64,000 nucleotides of DNA, taken from assembly GCF_050948215.1 (NCBI RefSeq), contig NC_135164.1:8933116-8997115 (forward strand), in the 5' to 3' direction. Position 1 is the stretch's first letter, and every line of letters starts with the position of its first letter. The notes under the pieces were generated by a model that saw only the letters and a program-made list of their open reading frames with translations, searched no databases and had not been told where the DNA came from. The DNA comes from Halictus rubicundus (Eukaryota > Arthropoda > Insecta > Hymenoptera > Halictidae). This document shows positions 44,878-58,076 of the stretch, in pieces. The position numbers and the translations under genes are program-made.

Positions 44878-47800
44878 GTCACCCGGACAGGTTGACGCGT
44901 GAGATGGAATCTACGCCTACGAGGGACGCCCGCAGAATGTATTCTACGTGTCGCCGGTGTCAAATCGTTAAAAGACTCGGGACACGCCTCGCCGGGGATC
45001 ACGATTGGTAGGGGCGACCGTGGCTCTGCTCTCCGGTTAGATACCCTGACGGTTGTCGGTTTCGACTTCCGTCTCCCCGTCCTCCTATAAAACTATCGTC
45101 TAAGAGTCGAACACGAATAGAAAAGAAGAAATCCATTTCGGCGGATGGACACGTCCGCCCTTCACGAAAACGTCTCCCGTGGCTCGTTCACGCTCTCGTA
45201 CCTGTTACCCCCGCGTCACACGCATTCTCCGAGACAGGTGGATCGCTGCGAAGTGGGATCTCTCTCTCCGATGGAGGAGCACACCCCGTGCCTCCCCCCT
45301 CCCCTCCCCTGAATATAATTGTGTGTCCGTCGCGTCTCGATCGAACACACGAACCACCTTCGCGTCACCCTCACGCGGGGTTGTCACCGTCCGTTCTCGT
45401 CGTCGGGTCCCGCTCTCTCGGGCTCTTTTCTCGACTTTGTCGCTCTTTTTAGTCTCGCCACTTTTCGAGCTAGACGTTTCGCCCTGTAATACGATACGGC
45501 TACAAGAAAAGTCACTTCGGGGCCAACTGAATTCCCATTAGGTCGTTGCGCCCGAAGACGAGTCGCTGGCTCCTCTCGATCCAACCCTACTTCTTCTCGC
45601 CAGGTAATCTCGAATTAATTGCGCTCCGACCCGGAGTATTTAAGTTTATGGATACGAAACTGGCGTAATACAATGCTTAAATGTTCAATTCAGACTTTAG
45701 GAATCGAGCCTTTCCGGGAAATGGGATATAGAAATACAATGAGAAACTGTTGTGAATGCCTCATAAGCTCGGGGTGTTTCTAACAACGAATTTAGCTGTT
45801 TATTAGAGCGACCATAAACAAGTAAAGCTATTCAAATCAGGATTTCGACCTGCCGGACTTTTAGATCTAATTTAGTTCCTAATCCAATCAGGACAGACAA
45901 AAAAAAACAAACGTCTGTCATTGAGTCGTAATTTCCGGAAGCGGGACCTTCGTTTGTTCTGCATTTATGTTGACAAAGGAATTATCCTGTGAACTCGGGT
46001 GACTGTGAAAAAAAAAGTAAGAAAAAATAAGCGAGACTAACGAAATTAGCGGCGCGAATAGAATCGTAATTACCGCAAATCATTGACGTCCTAATGGGGT
46101 CTCGTGGTGGTAGCGCGGACGGATTAGCCGTTTGTCGAATACCGTCGATTTCGATCCTCCTATTAGCTCAGAAGCTACGCGGAAACCACTCTGGAGCCGT
46201 GGGGAGGAGGAACGGCTCGGCGAGATTACGCTCCGGTTTTTCGGATTACACGCCCGATATCTGGAGCTTGGACGTTTTCCGGATTCGCGTTTGCGTTTCC
46301 GTTTGTGCTCGCGCTGGTGCACGCGCGATTCCGGGAATCTGCCGTTTTATTGCAGCCGACGGCAGTCGATTATTGTGCAGAGTTTACACCGATAGCCGGT
46401 ATAAATAATTTTCTTTTGACGGGCAGTAAAATCTCGAATCTCCACGCCTGCAGCCGGAGTTCGCGACGGGTCTCAATTGTTCGTCGATGCCTCGATCTAG
46501 TTTTTCCTTTGAGGGAGTGTCCGGCGACGGAGTTGCATTGTTTCCGAAAGGTGGACCAGTTAAGCCGAACATTAACGTGATGCTCGGCCTCGTGAAACTT
46601 TCCGTGTTGTTGAGATTTAACAACCATCCGCACTCGCAAGGAGACATCGATACACGGCAGTTTTCAATGCGAGCGTCGGAAAAAGAAAGGAGCGATACCT
46701 GAGGGTGATTCCGAGCACCTTTTGTCAATTCGCGCCTTTACACAGTAGTCGGTGCGCTCATAATGGCGCGCGGAGTCGTAAAATAACCATAAATAGGCAA
46801 ACTGATTAAATGGAATATTTTACAGCTAGGTTTACTCGTCAAATGCAATCTGCCATCGCACGTTGAACGCTTTGCGTGTTGTAAACAAATACTTCAGCGT
46901 TTATCCTTGGAGCACGAATTGAGGGGAAAAAGTTACCCTCTCCCTGCCACTCATGTGACATTGAGACTCATGCACGAAGCGTGGGGAAATACCGTCGTAG
47001 GAGGGGAATGATCTTTTCCGTTAATAAATTCTTAACAAAGCCGCGCGGAACATTTTCGCGCAGGAAAAAATTACTTCAAATCACCTCGGGAATCTCCTCT
47101 TTGAAGGAAGCAGATTTTTGGGACACCCTGTACACGTCTTTCGTTAGTAGAAGGGTTAAATGTCTCGCGCCGAAATGGAGCGGATCTCGAACACAGTGGA
47201 AGTTATTTGTCATTTTCGCGACAACAATCGAGTATCCTGATGTCGGGGTAATGGTTTGTCCCTTTGAGTTTTTAAGACTCTGGTCGTGACCCGTTGTTTA
47301 TTACCGCCGATACAAGCGCAAAGAGTTATGGTCTACTAAACTCGGTGGTAATCGGCCGGATTGCACCGATTATTCCTTGATGCTTTGTCATCTAAATATT
47401 TTCAAACGTCAAGACGAAGGGACGAAGTCAGGTCAGAAATGGATAATGGTGCCACACATAAACGACACCAGTTCAACCTAAAAGCGTTCAAATCATTACA
47501 CTGGGTGTCCTAAACTATTACGGTCAAACTGCTAGGATTTAATTTTCTATGCCAATCGTCTAGAAAAGGTTATACAGAGTTTATTAAGTAACGCCTGGGT
47601 CCAGAGTAATAAGCAATTATTGTAAGCACGACGTCGGTAACCGTAATTTTTCTGTTAGAGCAAAGGATCTATTGTGTGTGTCTATGTCACGAGTTTTCAA
47701 TAACTCTACACTCTATCAGAATGTAAATGGAAAACCGTAACGTTCCAATAAAAAAAAAAAAATAAAACAGCTGACCCCCGTATCTCCTCGACGCCTGCAC

Positions 47801-49654
47801 CTATAAAAAAATAAACCTAATAAGGAACCTAACAAGGTTCGAGGACGAATTTCTACGAAAGCGAAACGACTCGGGCAGATCGGATACGCATCCGTTCGAT
47901 GAGACGGAAGTCGCCGGTAGTCAATAATATTTCGGAAATCCGTGATCCAAATTTACGGCGAGATTTCGCAGCGGGTGTCCAAGACGGTGCAAGGCGAGAA
48001 GGTTCGCACCTATGCTGGCGTGCGGGCACCTGTGCTCACAAAAAGGAAAAGGGAAGAATGGAAAAGGGGATGGTGGCGAGGGGGAAGAAGGGAAAAGATG
48101 AGGGAAAGAAGAGTACGCTGTACGATCTCTCGTACCCCCAGACCCGAAAACAAAATTCGCTCGACTGTTGTCGACGCAACGACGACGGTACTAGCCCACA
48201 TCGTACCTGTGTACGTGTAGGTATATACGTACCGTCGTATACAGATAGGTCTGGCCGCGGAGGCAGAGAATGGATCGGACAGACCAAGTGCTCGGGACAC
48301 GGTCGCATTTTCAACGCTGCCGATGCAACAATAGAGACTTCGATACGAGGATCGAGCCCGACACAATACGTCGCTGACGTGTTTATATAGCTGCGCAGGC
48401 CGGAGGAGTCTCAGAGCAACAAACTCGACCGGGAAAGGCGAGGTAGACACAGGCGACCGTGTAATTTAGTTATAGATCAGTTTGTTACAATTTGACGTTT
48501 CGTTTGTGCGAGCCCTGTAAACTCTGTTTACCCAGACCCGATCAACGAATAAACAGAGTTTGTTTAGGAGCTAGCACGCGGGCTCCCTTCAACACGGGTC
48601 CTCCTTTGCGAGCACAACCGCCTCGTTGTACGGTACAGACCGCGTCCTATAGCGCGGAGCAAAAATTGCGAATTGATTTGCATCGAATCTCATTCAATTT
48701 CATCGGATTTGGACTATTTTCGACTTTATCTATGTGATTTCTCTATGTATGTCGCCAAGGCCTGGGTGGTAAACGTCGCGGAATTATCCCCACTACCGCG
48801 AGGTATACCCCGTAAGGGCCCGCAGTTTTGTGACGTCATTTCCCCTTTCTTGTCTGAAACTGTCCACTTTTATAAAAACCGATATTTTTCGAAAACTGTG
48901 CCTGACAGAGGAGTACTGCTCAGAGAAACTCTGTACGAACCAGCGGATCTTGGAAAATTCTTTGGGGTTGTAGAGCGCAGTTCGCACAAGATGTCCGTCG
49001 GAGTCGGTTTCTTCGAATTCATTCGATTTTGAAAGCAGCCGCGCACTCGGTATCGGGGATTCGTATAATAATGGGCGGGCTGCGGGTTCGAAATCTTGAA
49101 AGGGTCGCGCCATTGAAAGCAAACGATACTTAAGGGATCGTCAACGAGAAGCTTTGCTTAACCCCTTATTGCCCGGAGAGATACGTTTATTCCGGCACGG
49201 CGAGCCGTTCGAACAATATTTTAGTCGTGTATTCGGAGGCAAATAGGTGTGTACACGGGCCGAGCCGCGTTAATCCGAGCGAGATCTCGAATAATACTTT
49301 TGGCTTTGCCAATTAGGCGTTGTTGCGACGGGGTCGATGGTCGGGGATACCGAGACGGCAGGTCCGATCCGAACGGAGACGAATTTGCTGGCCGTCGGAG
49401 AAAGCGAAAAACCAAAGGGTGCGAGGGAGCAGGAAAAGGGCGGGGGGGGGGGGGAAGAACGGACAAACGAACGGGGAAAGAAAGACGGCGTGGACCATCT
49501 TGGTGACTGCGCGCAAGAGAGAACCCAGTTTAACGCGAGCTTTAACCAATTCAATTCATAGGCTCGGGTTAAGCCAGGATTTGTGGCTTAGCACTGATGG
49601 TGTTTGCTACCACCACGAGAGATTTAACTGTTTCTGCGGCAGACCGTCCTCGGA

Positions 49655-49680
49655 CCGCCGCGCCGCGCCGCGCCGCGCCG
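49655..49680. repeat. CGCCG pentanucleotide tandem repeat
   Basis: Five consecutive copies of CGCCG. Confidence 0.88.
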
Positions 49681-50438
49681 TCCAGGCAGAGGTATGTGTG
49701 TTATACGCACGCATGGCCTACACCGAACCATCGGTTTTCCGCTGCGAATGCAACAAACTGCAACCTGTTTCCCTTGGTTAATCGTTGCCCGCCGGTAACC
49801 GAGGTTATTTTCGAGCACGGTTGTGTTCGCATTCGTTTCCCGTCGACGTTCGATACGCGCGTTCGAAACAAAAAGAAAAAAAAAACAAAAATTCGAAATC
49901 GAATACGGCCCTGGAGAAATTCGATTGAATACGCACAGGCCGAACTATCAAATTCGAGCGGTACATTTTTTCTCCGAAAAGAACATCGTAGTTCCATGGT
50001 GTTTCAGGGGCGTGGTACTTAATCGTTTACCCGGAATCGACGCTCGGAAAACTCGCTCTCCCTTCCGGCCTTTGTTTCGTCTAAACGCACAGTACCGTAT
50101 TTCACGGCGTTCGCGATCGAGAAGACGCATCTGGATCGCGTGCGAGACGATCCAGCAGCGACGTTCTGTTTCGCGTCGCCAATAAAACGACTCTCCAATT
50201 AACGTTTCGCGCGTCGTCCGCCTTTCACTGGGCGTCTTGCGCTCGTTGCCTGATCCCGGAATACGAGATCAATTTGTTCTCCGCGGTGCTATTAACCCCT
50301 TGCACTATCATTTATTTTACGGTTAGGATCGCTTCTGTAGCGTTCGAGGCTTCTAGAATTCTGGACAAAAGAGAAAACGCGTGTCCATCGCAATGCATAC
50401 ATCTCGAAATACCAACCGGGATAAACTGATTTGACTGA

Positions 50439-50897
50439 TTAACACGTTGAACGCCAAACTACAAACCCGAAAAATTCCATAAAATCAAAGTAAGTTATTT
50501 AACCGTTTGACTGCTACGCGGCGCAAAAGCGCTGCGTTCATTTGTCTCGAAAACCGCGAGTTTCAGTGTGTCTTTGTTGCTCCGTGGAGTGAACGTAGTC
50601 TGACCTCACGCGTACTTTGTAACACGAGTGCATTCTAAAATAACTTTTTACCGTTTTTATATATTATTAGCAGTTTTCGTGCGTTCTTGCAAGAATTGCT
50701 TAGCAGTCAAACGGTTAATGAAATAAAAATTGCAAAAAATTAAATGTATGATACTGAGTAATCCTCCAACTTTCTTGCATGTTACAGATCCTAATCAAGT
50801 TCAGTACACTGAATATATCAACGTAAAAATTCATTTTAAAACCCGCACAAATAATTCCGTCAGCCACATATGGGTGACGTGGCATTCAACGTGTTAA
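50439..50897. mobile_element. Outer TTAA-flanked MITE-like element, interrupted by another
   Basis: The left end TTAACACGTTGAACGCCA and the complement of the right end (TTAACACGTTGAATGCCA) match at 17 of 18 bases, with TTAA at both boundaries. It has no coding capacity. A second inverted-repeat unit sits inside it at 50499-50718; without the insert the outer unit would be about 240 bp. Confidence 0.8.
50499..50718. mobile_element. Inner TTAA-flanked MITE-like element nested in the outer one
   Basis: TTAACCGTTTGACTGCTA at the left end is perfectly complementary to TAGCAGTCAAACGGTTAA at the right end (18 of 18). The unit is 220 bp and bounded by TTAA. The interior is non-coding. Confidence 0.85.
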
Positions 50898-51454
50898 CTA
50901 AATATTAATCAGAGTCGCCACAGAATTTTAGGGGGTTGGCGAATGTGGAAAACGTTATTTCGAGCTCGAGGACCTATATATATTTCCTGCGCGCCTTATA
51001 TTATCATCCCTCGTCCGCTAATTTCTATCGAAGCCATTCAATCTCGACGACACCTTTTGTCCGTCGGAATTCCTGTCGTAAATATCCTTTTTTTCCCCTG
51101 GAATATGGCGAAGGCAACAAGCTGAACACCAGGCGAGACAGTGAGCGAGAATTTCGCGCAGGTAGTATATACATACGCGAATCGAACCGAAACAACCTCG
51201 CTCGTTTAGGTGTTCATCCACCTTTTCTTTTGGAAGGATTCCCCGACAAGTCCTGTGTATATATTTCAGAAATGTCCGATGACCGGTCGCGGTGGTGGTA
51301 GCGGAACGCATCGAAGAAAAATATCCCTTTCCCCCCCGACGGGCCTCGATCGAGAAGGCGCACGCGGTCAAAAAGAGAATCGGTCTCTCCTCGGGCCCTG
51401 GTAGAAAGGGTGCCCGAACCGGCTCGAGGCTCCGAGCATCGTCTCAGATCGTTT

Positions 51455-51477
51455 CGGATCGGATCGGATCGGATCGT
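51455..51477. repeat. GGATC pentanucleotide tandem repeat
   Basis: Four to five consecutive copies; the same unit as at 2822-2851. Confidence 0.85.
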
Positions 51478-52414
51478 CGGGCCTCGAGAGTCCGTGTGCC
51501 CTGGCTCGCCGGTAAATATGTGGCCGATACCGGCACATATGTATCCGCACATAGCAGCCCAGTTGGGCCTCTAATGATGATCTACGGTTAGCTACCGCGC
51601 ACAGCTTCTATAAACCTCCTAATTTCTCCTCTATAAATTCGTCGAGGAAGGCCGGGAGAGACGGGCCCCTTCCTCCCGTGGCTTTCTCGTGGTTTTTACT
51701 CTTCCGCAGGGTTCCCGCGAGTCTCTTCGAGTCTACGCGACCGATCGTTACCCATCCCTCTTCACTACCGAGCCGCCGTAAATGCGGTACACGCGATACC
51801 AGAGCCTGCTCTACCCGCTCAACAACCAACGGCCGTCTATTCGCCAGGATCATTTATTATTTACCGTCCCGTCGTTTACGCGCCGTCGCCAAGACACTGG
51901 CTTCTGCTACTCGCTTCCACATATTTCTCTCGATGCCGCAAATGGCGCGGGAACAAGTCGGAAAATAAGGGAGACCGGTGTCGAAAGTGGCAATCCGGGA
52001 GAAACTTGCAGAATATGAAGAAAGCGGTACAATATTACATAGCTCCGTACACAAAATTAATTTGACTTTCTTCATGGGATATACAAAAATACACCGATAT
52101 TCCTGCTTAATAAGTTCCGAAAATCGTCCGTCTAATTTGCCGAGCATCCTCTACGAAGGTAAGAGGTCGCGGATTATCGAGGATGCCTATAATTCTGAAG
52201 GAACGAGCGTTTCTCTCACTGTTTTCCTGTCCCACCGTGTTATCGTACACCGTGTATATTTTCGGGATTCGAAGTCGAACCGCGTCGTCAGGATGCCAAC
52301 GACGATGAGATCCGCGGTCGTTCCTGTAAACCGGTTGCGCGGACGCCGCCTGGAATCTCGAGTGAAAGTAATGAAGTCGGGACGAAGCGCGTAATACGCG
52401 AGCACGCGTGCTGC

Positions 52415-52443
52415 CGGCGCGGCGCGGCGCGGCGCGGCGGGGC
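52415..52443. repeat. GGCGC pentanucleotide tandem repeat
   Basis: Five consecutive copies, the reverse-complement type of the CGCCG repeat at 49655. Confidence 0.88.
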
Positions 52444-53212
52444 GGATGGGCCGCGTTTAGAAGCGTAGAAATTACTTTCGGTGTGAGCAACCATACCGCT
52501 AAAACTCGCCAACGAAATATCTCAATCCGTGACGGTGATCCCGGAGGGCCCGAGCCAACGCGGCCGAGTTTATCGCTCGTCAATTTCGATTCCCCACGCC
52601 CTGTATAACGCTTGCACCCCACGAACGGTCGAACGTTGTAAAAAGAAAGAAAAAAAAAAAAAAAAAAGAAAAAGGAACCGAACGCGAGAATCGTTTCGTT
52701 GAAACCGCGAGAACCGAGCCTCCACGGGGGAACGATCGTTTCGTTAAAAACGCAGGAGAAAAAGGAAAGGACACGGAAAGTGAGAATTGCCCGAGGATTA
52801 AAAGACTCGGTTCGATTATCGTTAGGGATAATCCGTGTTTCAGGGTGATTTAGGAGTTTTCATAGAATGCCGGTGACAGGCTCGTTGCTTTGCACACGAA
52901 CCTCACCGGCAACCCCTTCTAAAAAAGACCGATACGAGCAATAAAAGTACCGTACCTGGCTCCGCTACCCATGAGGATACATTAAAAAGCGCCCTTGCTG
53001 TAATAGTTGTGTTTCGAAAAGCTCGGAAAACAAGGTAGAGTCGATTGCGAGAGGATTACCTAGAAGGATCCGTCATATAACTGTTTATGATAGTCGCAGG
53101 AAAACGATGATTGCTCGGGACAAAATTTGACGCGTTTCTTTTTCTTTTTTCAGAAAAAAAACCGTCCGCTATCGTCGTGCCACTTCTCCCTCACGTCCCT
53201 TTTTACCTTTCA

Positions 53213-53215
<3 letters not shown>

Positions 53216-53267
<52 letters not shown>
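53216..53267. repeat. Long CT dinucleotide tract
   Basis: About 26 uninterrupted CT units, the longest dinucleotide run in the window. Confidence 0.92.
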
Positions 53268-53270
<3 letters not shown>

Positions 53271-53538
53271 TTCTTTCTCCTCGATCCGAGGTGACAGGAA
53301 AATGGGTGCGTCGACCAGCGCAAATCGATGACTCCGGGATCCTGTGTCGTTTCGCAAGATGACGCGACGACCATCATCGACGGGCTAAAATATTAATACG
53401 GAAACGTCGACGAGGTACAGTCCTTTCTGGTCCAGGAGGGATCGAAGGGCGAATGGGGAAGCTGGAGGAGGGAAAACATTGGGGCGGAGCCTGAAGCCCG
53501 AACACGGGAGGAGGAATAAAACGCGCAAACTCGATACA

Positions 53539-53541
<3 letters not shown>

Positions 53542-53583
<42 letters not shown>
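53542..53583. repeat. CT dinucleotide tract
   Basis: About 20 uninterrupted CT units. Confidence 0.9.
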
Positions 53584-53585
<2 letters not shown>

Positions 53586-56500
53586 TTTTCTCTCTTTCTC
53601 TTCCTCCGGAGTTCCTCTCGCCTTGCACTCCGCGTGCGACCTACCCCGTCCGGTTTTCCTCTTTTCACCTTTATATAGATTTTTTTACCTAACCTAAACT
53701 CTAACCCTTCTTCGTCCCCTGGTTCTCCGAAGCTTGCGCAAACTTCTCGGTGCTGCTCGTCCTTTTCTCTCGTTCGTCCGGCAACTATCATATTTTCTCC
53801 CCTAGATAGTGGTACAGGTGTACGCATAATCGACCGTTCGCGAAAAAAGTCAGTTTCGAGTCGCGAGCGCGATCAACGCTGAAAATCGATTCGAGATATA
53901 CACGGCGGCATAGAAACGTTCAACCATCAACCCCCCAAGCAACGATTCAATTTCCGGTTGCAGTGATTCTAATGACTTTTGTCGTTCAGAATTTCTTAGA
54001 TGAGGATATCCAACAGATAGGAGTTAGAGTTTTTGCCAGCAAATTCTCAGCATACGAAAAAACGACGAAAAAGTTATGGCAATTGCCAATGGCCAATGTT
54101 AGGATCACAATTATTGCAGTCGTCGGCTGGTTTACAAGAAATTTACGTAGGATAATACTACCCTGCTGCGACTAAAAATTGCCCTCGCTTGAAATACCGT
54201 TTTATTGACCTTCGAAACGTCGCCACAACCGAAAACAGGGTGATTAGTATGTTTGAAAAGGATGCTTTCGTTTCCCTTTTTATGAATATACACTCGCAAT
54301 TCGCTAGCCTCGCGCAAGGTTGGCCCATTCGAGTTTTATTGCGTGCAGCTTTAGAATTTATTTATTCCGTGTAGTTTTCCCGGTTTACGAGGGGAAGGCA
54401 TGGGGGAGGGGAGGGGCAATAATAACTTTTGAAACAACAGTAGCTGGAGGTCGTAGTGCTCAGGTAGTATAACGAAACTCTTTTGGGTTTCCTCCGAGTG
54501 AACTATTGTTTGTTAGATATTTTATTTTCAGTTTATTTACGTATAGTAGGAGGAACACTTTCGATTCCGGCTGGGCCAATGGCGACGCCACGCTCAGGGC
54601 GACCTGTCGCCGTGTCGTGCTCTGATTGGTCCGAATCGAATGGTCTGATGAATGGTCGAATCTGATTGGTCTGAATTGGCAAATGAGAAAGGTGCTTAGA
54701 ATCACCTCAGGAATCATCAGATTCCTTTTCCAACAAAATAGAATTTGATTTCGGTCGGTAGGAAATTAATAACATACATGTTCGAACTTGTTCGAATCCT
54801 TCGTCACGAGTCTGACTCGATATTATACCGCTAAGGGGTTAATCCGAAAAATGATTTACCGCTATCATCGATACTCGTGCATATAGCGAGATGCACTTAG
54901 AGTTACAGAGTATGCAGCTGCACAATGCTTAGACGCAACGTTATCGTATCGTGTTATTAATTGCACGTTTTGTGGCGCATTGTGATCGAAAAAGGTACAA
55001 GACTTACAAGTCGAGCGAAAGGTACATACGACAATCAATCCGCATCGTTATCGGACAAAAGCTTTTTCGATCACGGCGCCGAACAATGGACTCGCCCACT
55101 TTACGGTTTGCGAATTTCGTCGCGTAAACGAGAACGTATTGATCGAGTCGTGAAAACACTATAATACCGTATAATACATCGGTCGAGTTACTATCTTATC
55201 GTCGAGCACACGACAAATCGCGTTTCGAGACGCATCGCGATTTCCGTAAATCCGTTCAAAAAGTAGCCATACTTTATTTTTGGGCTCACATTTGGACCTG
55301 TCACCTTCGAAATATTCTCTGCGCCGAGTTCGTCTTAATTTCCCCGATTGTTCCCAAGCTTTACAAATCTCGCTCGTCACGAAAACTGTATTAAAATCCC
55401 CTCGCAATTAGCAAGGGGTTCAGAAACGGGGAGCGGAACAAGTGAATATCGGAGGTCCCCGTGGAAGACCGAAAATTCATTAACCTGTCTTAGCGGGATT
55501 TAAGGAAATTTTCTTGTACCTAGTTGTGTGCATTATACCTACATTTGCGTTCGACCGGTGCTTCGGAGGAAAGCGATATAAATTGATGGGGAAATTTGTT
55601 CGTGTAAACAGAAACGTTTGGTGCAGGTTTGAATCGCGTATCGCAGATGCTGACAGCCGGCCAGGTATAAAAGGTCTTAAGGTGCGTGAATTCTTAAGAA
55701 ATGGTCACCGACACCGTGTCATTTTTACCATGATGGGTTATTATTGCTCACCCAGCGAACAATGCACGGCTGAGCGGGGCCACTCACGGGTTTTTCCGTG
55801 CGATAACTGGCCCGGCCTTATGGATAATTACCGTGTACCTTTGTAAATTACTGCGCGCTTAGCAAAACTTGAACAGAGCAAAAGCTGTCGAAGAAAGGGT
55901 CTACGGTAAGATGGTAATAATTCCTTGATCGACTCGTCGCATACTCGCGCAGGTAGATACTGTGGTCGGGTAGTGTACCGAATGTATAGAAATCCTGACC
56001 TTGCACGCGGACACTTGCTGGAACGGCCGGGGACGCATTTCCAAGGATTTTATTGCACATCACACGCTGGCCGGCATTTGTTTGTTCCCCTTGCCCCGAA
56101 CAGACCCGACAAACGATTGTTTTAATGAACCGGTGGCAAGGTAGGTGGTGTAAGTACACGGCTCGATCGACTATTCGAGCGAAAAACGAAGAACGAGTCG
56201 GTTTTTCATCCTCCGTTAAGCTATTCCCCGTCGACCGTAGCTATCGGAGGAATTATCGCGCGAGATGTCGCCTAGATTTGCAAGATACGTGCGCACAAGT
56301 ACACGTAGTACCGTGGATCGGGACATGTGCGATGGCCGTGCAACTCGTTGCACGAGAGTTCACTATCTCTCACTCAATTTGAGCCTCATCCGCCGTAAGC
56401 GGATCGACCAGGCTGGCCTTTTAACGTCGGATAGTCTCGCCTCTCCTGGCTGTAGAGCATAGACGCCTATAACAAACATTATCCGCCATAATGCCCTCGT

Positions 56501-57500
56501 GTAAACATACCTAGCAACGCGCATCGTCCTTCTCTCCGCTCCTCGTTCCATCTTTTTCCAACGAATTCACGCTTTTCCCCTCTCTCTCTTTCTCTCTCTC
56601 ACTCTCTCTGTACCCGTGTCGCAGCGGTCCATCCACCGGATAAAAACTCCAAAGTTTATTTAGCTGTTTAACATCTACCGGGAAGTTAAGTTTTTCGGAT
56701 AAGCCGCATTTTTAGCGTGGCTCCTGCCTCTCCGCGCTCTCTTCCGGTTTAGCACGCGCCGCTTCTCGATTGTAATTCGAATAACTCTTAGCACTCGATT
56801 CCGTGATTGTACAGTGAGCGGCGAGACTGAGCGGGAATGAGCGTTGGAATCGTGCTGTTTTTCCTACTTTCTATGTTCTGTCTAGGATAGACCCATTTTT
56901 GCAATCTTTATGATTATTTCAGCGATTACATCTCAGTGATTAAAGGTTCAAGTAGGATCTGGTTTTATCGTGGATTGACTGCGTTGAAATTCAGACGGGA
57001 CAAATCGGTTCGAAACGACGCGGACGATTTATTAAACAACGCTGGCGACTCGAGTAATTAGGTGCTCTCTTTATATTCTACTCGTTACTCCGTGCGACTC
57101 CGACTTTTCGAATGTCGTTGCGATTTCGAATCGTTGTCGGTTACGCGTCCACGGTTTATTGTTGTTGACGAGTTCCTCGCGACGCTCGGCGACAACCTTG
57201 CTGTTTGTTGCCGCTCATGCACACGTACGCACACGCATCTCGCTACGCACACATACCAATTCGGTGGGTCGTCGACCCTGCGCACTTGAGAAATTGATAA
57301 CGAATACCGTAAATTTGAAATAAATCGTTTAAAATATTCTAGACCGGAAGGGAAATAGGGCCGAATATATTTATCGTATAAAACGAGATTATGCGCTAAA
57401 AATATTATTGTTTTCGAGAATAATAATTTCAGTTTCTGTTCTCGATTGCACAAATTCTTGTTTCGAGACCGTCGACGTAGCAGCAGTTGATTTTCATAGA

Positions 57501-58076
57501 ATGCTAGTTAGGCAAATTTGCGACTTTTCAGTACCTAGAGGTCGCTGGACTCTTCGGGGCTTAAAGGGCCCGGAGGGTCTCCATTGATACGACTACCCCC
57601 ACCACTGACTGACCCAGACCGTAATCCCCACCCCCGTTGCTCGGAAGGAACCGTGGAAGGACCTCGCAAGTGTTCGGGGTTGAAAATGGGGGTAAGGCAC
57701 AGTTTGTCAGAAACCCTCACCGAGGAAAGTAGAAATACTTACTGGCAGAAGCGTGACGGTTGTCGCAACGAGTAGGAGCCCTCAGAGGTCTCCAGTGCTG
57801 GCCAGTAGAGTTGAGTAGACTACATTGGACCTCGGTAGACTCGATCAGAGCTCAGTAGTATCGCGTAGGCGACAGTAGACCCCAGTGATCTCCAGTGATT
57901 CTCCACGTGTTCTTCAGTGGTTACCGGCGACCGTACTACGATTACCAAAGACTATCGAACACTCGCAAAGACGCTTAGATTCTCAAATCTTTTGACGCAT
58001 CGTGTTCTGTGAAGTGATACCCTGGACGTGAACAGTTGACTCGTCCTAACAAACGTACTAAATCTACCAGCGAGGA
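57501..58076 (+). other. Probable 5' leader of orthodenticle
   Basis: This sequence directly precedes the first coding exon. Between about 57790 and 57920 it holds many irregular copies of AGTAGA/CAGTGA. No acceptor or promoter can be fixed with confidence; TTCTTCAG| near 57918 is one possible acceptor. Confidence 0.35.

Larger units (their letters stand above)
42491..50280. other. Gene-free stretch with long overlapping open frames near 42.5-43.4 kb
   Basis: A 278-codon minus-strand frame (42498-43334) overlaps a 194-codon plus-strand frame (42814-43398). Both are Arg/Ser-rich with no motif, so neither is called as a gene. Other contents are a GCGTC repeat (44853-44877), a possible decayed element with GGGACACCC ends (47115-47516), an A run near 47750, a TTAA terminus at 49158, a 13-base G run (49442-49454) and a CGCCG repeat (49655-49680). 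Confidence 0.45.
50898..57500. other. Gene-free stretch upstream of orthodenticle
   Basis: No protein family is recognised. It contains an ATCGG repeat (51455-51477), a GGCGC repeat (52415-52443), an A-rich run (52640-52674), and the two longest CT tracts of the window (53216-53267 and 53542-53583). A solo TTAA-element end lies at 54811-54842. It is plausibly part of the orthodenticle control region. Confidence 0.45.
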
